DNA from: Chloroflexota bacterium | GTDB lineage: Bacteria; Chloroflexota; Anaerolineae; Anaerolineales; Villigracilaceae | Length of the DNA stretch: 64,000 nt | Assembly (NCBI GenBank): GCA_029782225.1 | Contig: JAKOVF010000329.1 | Coordinates: 17,528 to 81,527, forward strand | Direction of reading: 5' to 3' | In this document: positions 62,101 to 64,000 of the stretch, in pieces | Layout of the letters: every line of letters begins with the position of its first letter | How positions within the stretch are numbered: the first letter of the stretch is position 1 | Program-made: the position numbers and the translations under genes | The notes under the pieces: generated by a model | The model's input: only the letters and a program-made list of their open reading frames with translations | Databases searched by the model: none | Told to the model about the DNA's origin: nothing

Positions 62101-62930
62101 TCCGCGATGCGGTTGCGCAGGAAGGTATTCGCTCCTTTGCACACCTGCCTATTAAAGTGGATGAAAAGGTGATAGGAGTCTTCAACGTCGCTTTCACCCG
62201 CCCCAACGCCATCACGGATGACACCATCCGGTTGTATACCGCGCTCGTGCAGCGCGCAGCTCTGTCCATTGCGAATATGCAGCTCTTTGAACAGACCAAG
62301 GATCTGGCAGTGATGGAGGAGCGCAACCGCCTGGCACGTGACCTGCATGACAGCGCCAAGCAAAAGGCATTTGCCGCCCTTGCCCAACTGGGCACGGTCA
62401 ATAGCCTGATGAGGACGAATACGAACGGCATCAAGCCTCACATCACGGAGGCAGAGACGCTGGTTTACGAAGTGATACAGGAACTTACCTTCCTCATCCA
62501 GGAAATCTATCCGATTGCGCTGCAGGAAAAAGGTCTGGCGACAACCTTGCGTGAGTACATCTTCGAGTGGGAAAACCGCAACGATACCGAGGTCCACCTC
62601 ATGGTCCGCGATGAACGGCCGCTTCCTTTGGAGACGGAGCAGGCCATTTACCGGGTCATTCAGGAAGCGCTGGCGAACGTCTCACGGCACAGCCGGGCCA
62701 GGCACGTGGATGTTTCCCTGGTTTACACTGCATCCTCCCTGCAGGTTACAATTGCAGATGACGGATGTGGTTTTGATACAAATCAAAAAGCAAAAGGCAT
62801 GGGATTCCGATCCATGCGTGAAAGACTTGGCAGCATTCGAGGCACCATTCAGACCCGGAGCGCGGTCGGGGAGGGAACATGTGTGACTGTTCAGATTCCG
62901 ATCAAGCCCGCGCCGGTCCAGGAGACATAA
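59187..62930 (+). CDS. Two-component sensor kinase with beta-propeller sensor and NarL-type kinase core
   Basis: The 1247-residue protein has a signal sequence with a possible lipobox (LTVAC, Cys about residue 19). About 12 Reg_prop repeats follow (pattern FLWIGTQDGLNRYN or LWVGTWDGGLNRFD, about residues 55-700). Then come a Y_Y_Y-type domain (about 735-815), one membrane helix (about 825-845), a coiled coil, a GAF domain (about 890-1030), a HisKA_3 domain with phospho-His in RDLHDSAKQ (about 1054) and an ATPase domain ending SVQIPI. It probably senses an external polymer or nutrient and signals to the regulator encoded one base after its stop. It is divergent from the ABC importer, a candidate target. 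Confidence 0.9.
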   Translation: MKYALRLLTLLLLYLTVACTPAGPVSAPTVTPPPQPTPNSNIAPVIQNSARNINRSIRFEHIGLEQGLSQSVVNAIFQDSKGFLWIGTQDGLNRYNGYDFTVYKPEPENEHSLSDRWITSIVEDKDGFLWIGTRQGGLNRFDPRSGLFTVFRYDPNDSLSLSNNRINALLVDKDGLLWVGTDRGLDRLNANNIDFTHIITREGDQSNPVTALYQDRNGYMWIGIRGSGLLRFNVQKGSSQTYTSSAKSTGLSNNNVTSIEEDAQGNLWIGTRSGLNRFTESSQSFTHYYHQPLAPESLVSDSINHLYVDHNGILWIATSEGLDVYNAQFNQFIHYHHEPVNLDSLSNNFVSAVYEDRGSVMWVGTWGGGVNKYNRKQDDFAYYRSDPLNPQSLSGNLISAIFVEPTGGIVWIGTSDNGLNRFNSLTSEFKQFHHDPANPDSLSSDQIYSIFEDAENRLWVGTSKALDLLDPGTGTAKHYIPGDAEGSLSGLPVYSIYEDHFGNLWFGTGDGLDRFDPQTDTFIPYRHDPENEASLGGEQISAITEDWRGNLWVGTWDGGLNRFDRASNGFVRYQNSPRDGKSLSNNTVLSVYQSHEGVIWVGTAGGGLNRYDAAADNFTAYTEEDGLPNNVIYGILEDRENHLWLSTNYGLSRFDPRTLNFRNYTVSDGLQSNEFNSNAYAITPRGEMYFGGINGMNFIDPLSISTSAYVPSVVLTSLTQNGEPVKSDTRVEALQEITLHWPQNSFEFEFAALSYGQPNKNQYAYKLENFENDWNYIGTKHNSRYTNLPGGTYTLLLKGSNSDGVWNDTPLQIKVTVVPPVWQTNWFRILLGLGLASIVVAGYGLRIASVQRRSRQLERVVQERTGELKKRNTEMEALYQADEKIIRTVSINQVFQALVNVAVEILNADRSMVLAWDEEETHLVPRVSSGFKKKTLDAMTFTKGESPVGRVLATGEPVVVTELDLDDLRPDLRDAVAQEGIRSFAHLPIKVDEKVIGVFNVAFTRPNAITDDTIRLYTALVQRAALSIANMQLFEQTKDLAVMEERNRLARDLHDSAKQKAFAALAQLGTVNSLMRTNTNGIKPHITEAETLVYEVIQELTFLIQEIYPIALQEKGLATTLREYIFEWENRNDTEVHLMVRDERPLPLETEQAIYRVIQEALANVSRHSRARHVDVSLVYTASSLQVTIADDGCGFDTNQKAKGMGFRSMRERLGSIRGTIQTRSAVGEGTCVTVQIPIKPAPVQET

Positions 62931-62931
62931 A

Positions 62932-63594
62932 ATGGCACACCGCACAAGTGTATTGATCGTAGATGACCACGAGGTGGTCCGCAATGGGATCCGTTCCTAC
63001 CTGGAAACGAATCCCGATTTTCAGGTGGTGGGAGAGGCAGCCTCCGGGGAGGAAGCTCTGGCACTCGTTTCTGAGTTGATCCCCGATATTGTCCTGCTTG
63101 ACCTCATCATGCCTGGCACGGACGGCATCGAGACCACGCGCCGCGTCAAGCAGATCAGCCCGCGCACACAGGTGGTCGTGCTGACCTCCTATCATGAAGA
63201 TGTGCACATTTTCCCGGCATTGAAGGCTGGTGCGATCTCGTATATCCTGAAAGATATGAAGATGGACAAGCTGGTGGATGTGCTCCATCGTGCCGTACAG
63301 GGCGAAGTGACATTACATCCTCGCGTGGCGGCGCGCGTTCTGCAAAACCTGCGGGGTGACAACGAAGAACAGCCGCTCTTCACCGAGTTGACCGAGCGCG
63401 AACTGGATGTATTGAAGCTCATCGCCAACGGTCTGACCAATAACCAGATCGCTGAGAAATTGGTCATCAGCGAGAACACGGTAAAGGGCCATGTCAGCAA
63501 TATCCTGAGCAAGTTGCATCTGGCAGACCGGACGCAGGTCGCGGTGTATGCCTGGCAGCAGGGCATTGTGCAGAGGAACGAGGCAGCAGAATAG
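62932..63594 (+). CDS. NarL/FixJ-type response regulator
   Basis: The 220-residue protein has a receiver domain (VLIVDDHEVVRNGI, phospho-Asp 57 in DIVLLDLIMP, SYHED, LKDM) and a LuxR-type helix-turn-helix (ELTERELDVLKLIANGLTNNQIAEKL, then ISENTVKGHVSNILSKL, about residues 150-195). It starts one base after the kinase stop with GGAGA in front. It is the obvious partner of that kinase, and may control the divergent transporter. Confidence 0.95.
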   Translation: MAHRTSVLIVDDHEVVRNGIRSYLETNPDFQVVGEAASGEEALALVSELIPDIVLLDLIMPGTDGIETTRRVKQISPRTQVVVLTSYHEDVHIFPALKAGAISYILKDMKMDKLVDVLHRAVQGEVTLHPRVAARVLQNLRGDNEEQPLFTELTERELDVLKLIANGLTNNQIAEKLVISENTVKGHVSNILSKLHLADRTQVAVYAWQQGIVQRNEAAE

Positions 63595-63639
63595 AATTCT
63601 CTGTAATTATGAGTACTCGTAAAAGTTGCGGGAAGAGAA

Positions 63640-64000
63640 TCAGCTTCCGCTTTGGGGGCTGAGACGTGCCTTTGATGCCCGGGTGGCGACTTCGTGCCCT
63701 GCCTGCCTTTGTGCATCCAAAGCCCGGAAGCGATGCATGAAATAGATTCCGAGTGAAAATAAGAAGAGCGCATTCGCTTGATGGATCAGCGCAATCACTA
63801 TGTTGACGTAGGAAAGAATGGTCAGGATCCCAAGCGTGATTTGCAGGGCGACCGCGCCGCATAACCACAAAAGTCCGTTCTGAATATCGCGCGGATAATT
63901 CTGTTTTTTCACAATGAAGTACACTGCCGGCACAAGGATGATACCCAGCCATGCAAACCAGCGGTGAACAAAGACGATTGTTTGCGGCAACTCAAAGAGG
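63640..64000 (-). CDS. ctaA: Heme A synthase (CtaA/COX15 family), C-terminal part
   Basis: The gene enters from the right edge and stays open to it, so about 120 C-terminal residues are visible. They contain FVHRWFAWLGIILVPAVYFI, LQITLGILTILSYVNIVIALIHQANALFLFSLGI and a basic tail. The two histidines in the HRWFAW and IHQANAL segments match heme ligands of the second bundle of heme A synthase. The enzyme oxidises heme O to heme A for aa3-type oxidase, implying aerobic respiration. The rest lies beyond the window. Confidence 0.85.
   Translation of the reverse strand, partial: LFELPQTIVFVHRWFAWLGIILVPAVYFIVKKQNYPRDIQNGLLWLCGAVALQITLGILTILSYVNIVIALIHQANALFLFSLGIYFMHRFRALDAQRQAGHEVATRASKARLSPQSGS

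Noticed and set aside
61335..62597. Open frame of 420 codons on the minus strand
   Set aside because: It lies wholly opposite the well-defined kinase and GAF parts of the sensor gene and shows no family motif.

Overview
The window looks like a chromosomal segment of an uncultured Chloroflexota bacterium, most likely Anaerolineae. This is inferred from gene content and style: a short YidC without a periplasmic domain, several Anaerolineae-type intergenic palindromes, PrsW- and V4R-type proteins, two M50 site-2 proteases, and many genes whose -10 box sits directly in front of the ATG. No rRNA, tRNA, CRISPR array, phage or intact insertion sequence was seen. The segment is gene-dense, with about 61 genes on both strands.

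Layout. 1-4270: end of an M50 protease, an orphan sugar-type binding lipoprotein, an FmdB zinc ribbon, and an acyltransferase coupled to an MFS carrier. 4380-9233: a YibE/F membrane protein, ECF sigma plus zinc-finger anti-sigma, a bactofilin-like membrane protein, and a C45 acyltransferase/peptidase. 9291-15490: Fsr-like MFS, nadD, a Met/Gly/Tyr-rich mini membrane protein, a 774-residue secreted repeat protein and a DAO-family oxidase. 15514-20586 (minus strand): a second ECF sigma with a membrane partner, then a PrsW protease fused to a cyclic-nucleotide-binding domain in an operon with a MinD-like ATPase, a zinc protein and a small protein. I regard this block as the most interesting in the window. 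20674-33293: transport and metabolic genes (LysE, Kef, Fe-ADH, CBS-type site-2 protease, alpha-oxoamine synthase, DNA ligase, adenosine deaminase, Nudix). 33485-39860: the rpmH-rnpA-yidD-(beta-propeller lipoprotein)-yidC-jag cluster followed by pfkB, parA and parB, an origin-proximal arrangement, although dnaA is not here. 40015-51905: an amidohydrolase carrying an in-frame repeat insertion, then two histidine kinases, a response regulator, a CpaE-like receiver-ATPase and a CpaF/TadA ATPase in one operon, then XRE, TPR, GNAT, two V4R proteins and a hydrolase. 52156-58670: DsbA-like protein, DUF1905 protein and a peptide-type ABC importer on the minus strand. 59187-63594: a giant beta-propeller sensor kinase with its NarL-type regulator, divergent from the importer. 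63640-64000: C-terminal end of heme A synthase.

How it fits together. Regulation dominates: two ECF sigma modules, three histidine kinases, two canonical response regulators, one receiver-ATPase fusion, a cyclic-nucleotide-gated protease candidate and an XRE regulator. At six genes a -10-like box lies exactly 6 nt before the ATG, and at a seventh 7 nt before it, predicting leaderless mRNAs. Several families of dispersed palindromes sit at gene ends, one overlaps a stop codon, and one is read through in frame inside the amidohydrolase gene.

Limits: all family calls were made by eye from translated sequence. Start codons were chosen from ribosome-binding sites or -10 spacing. No database search was run.
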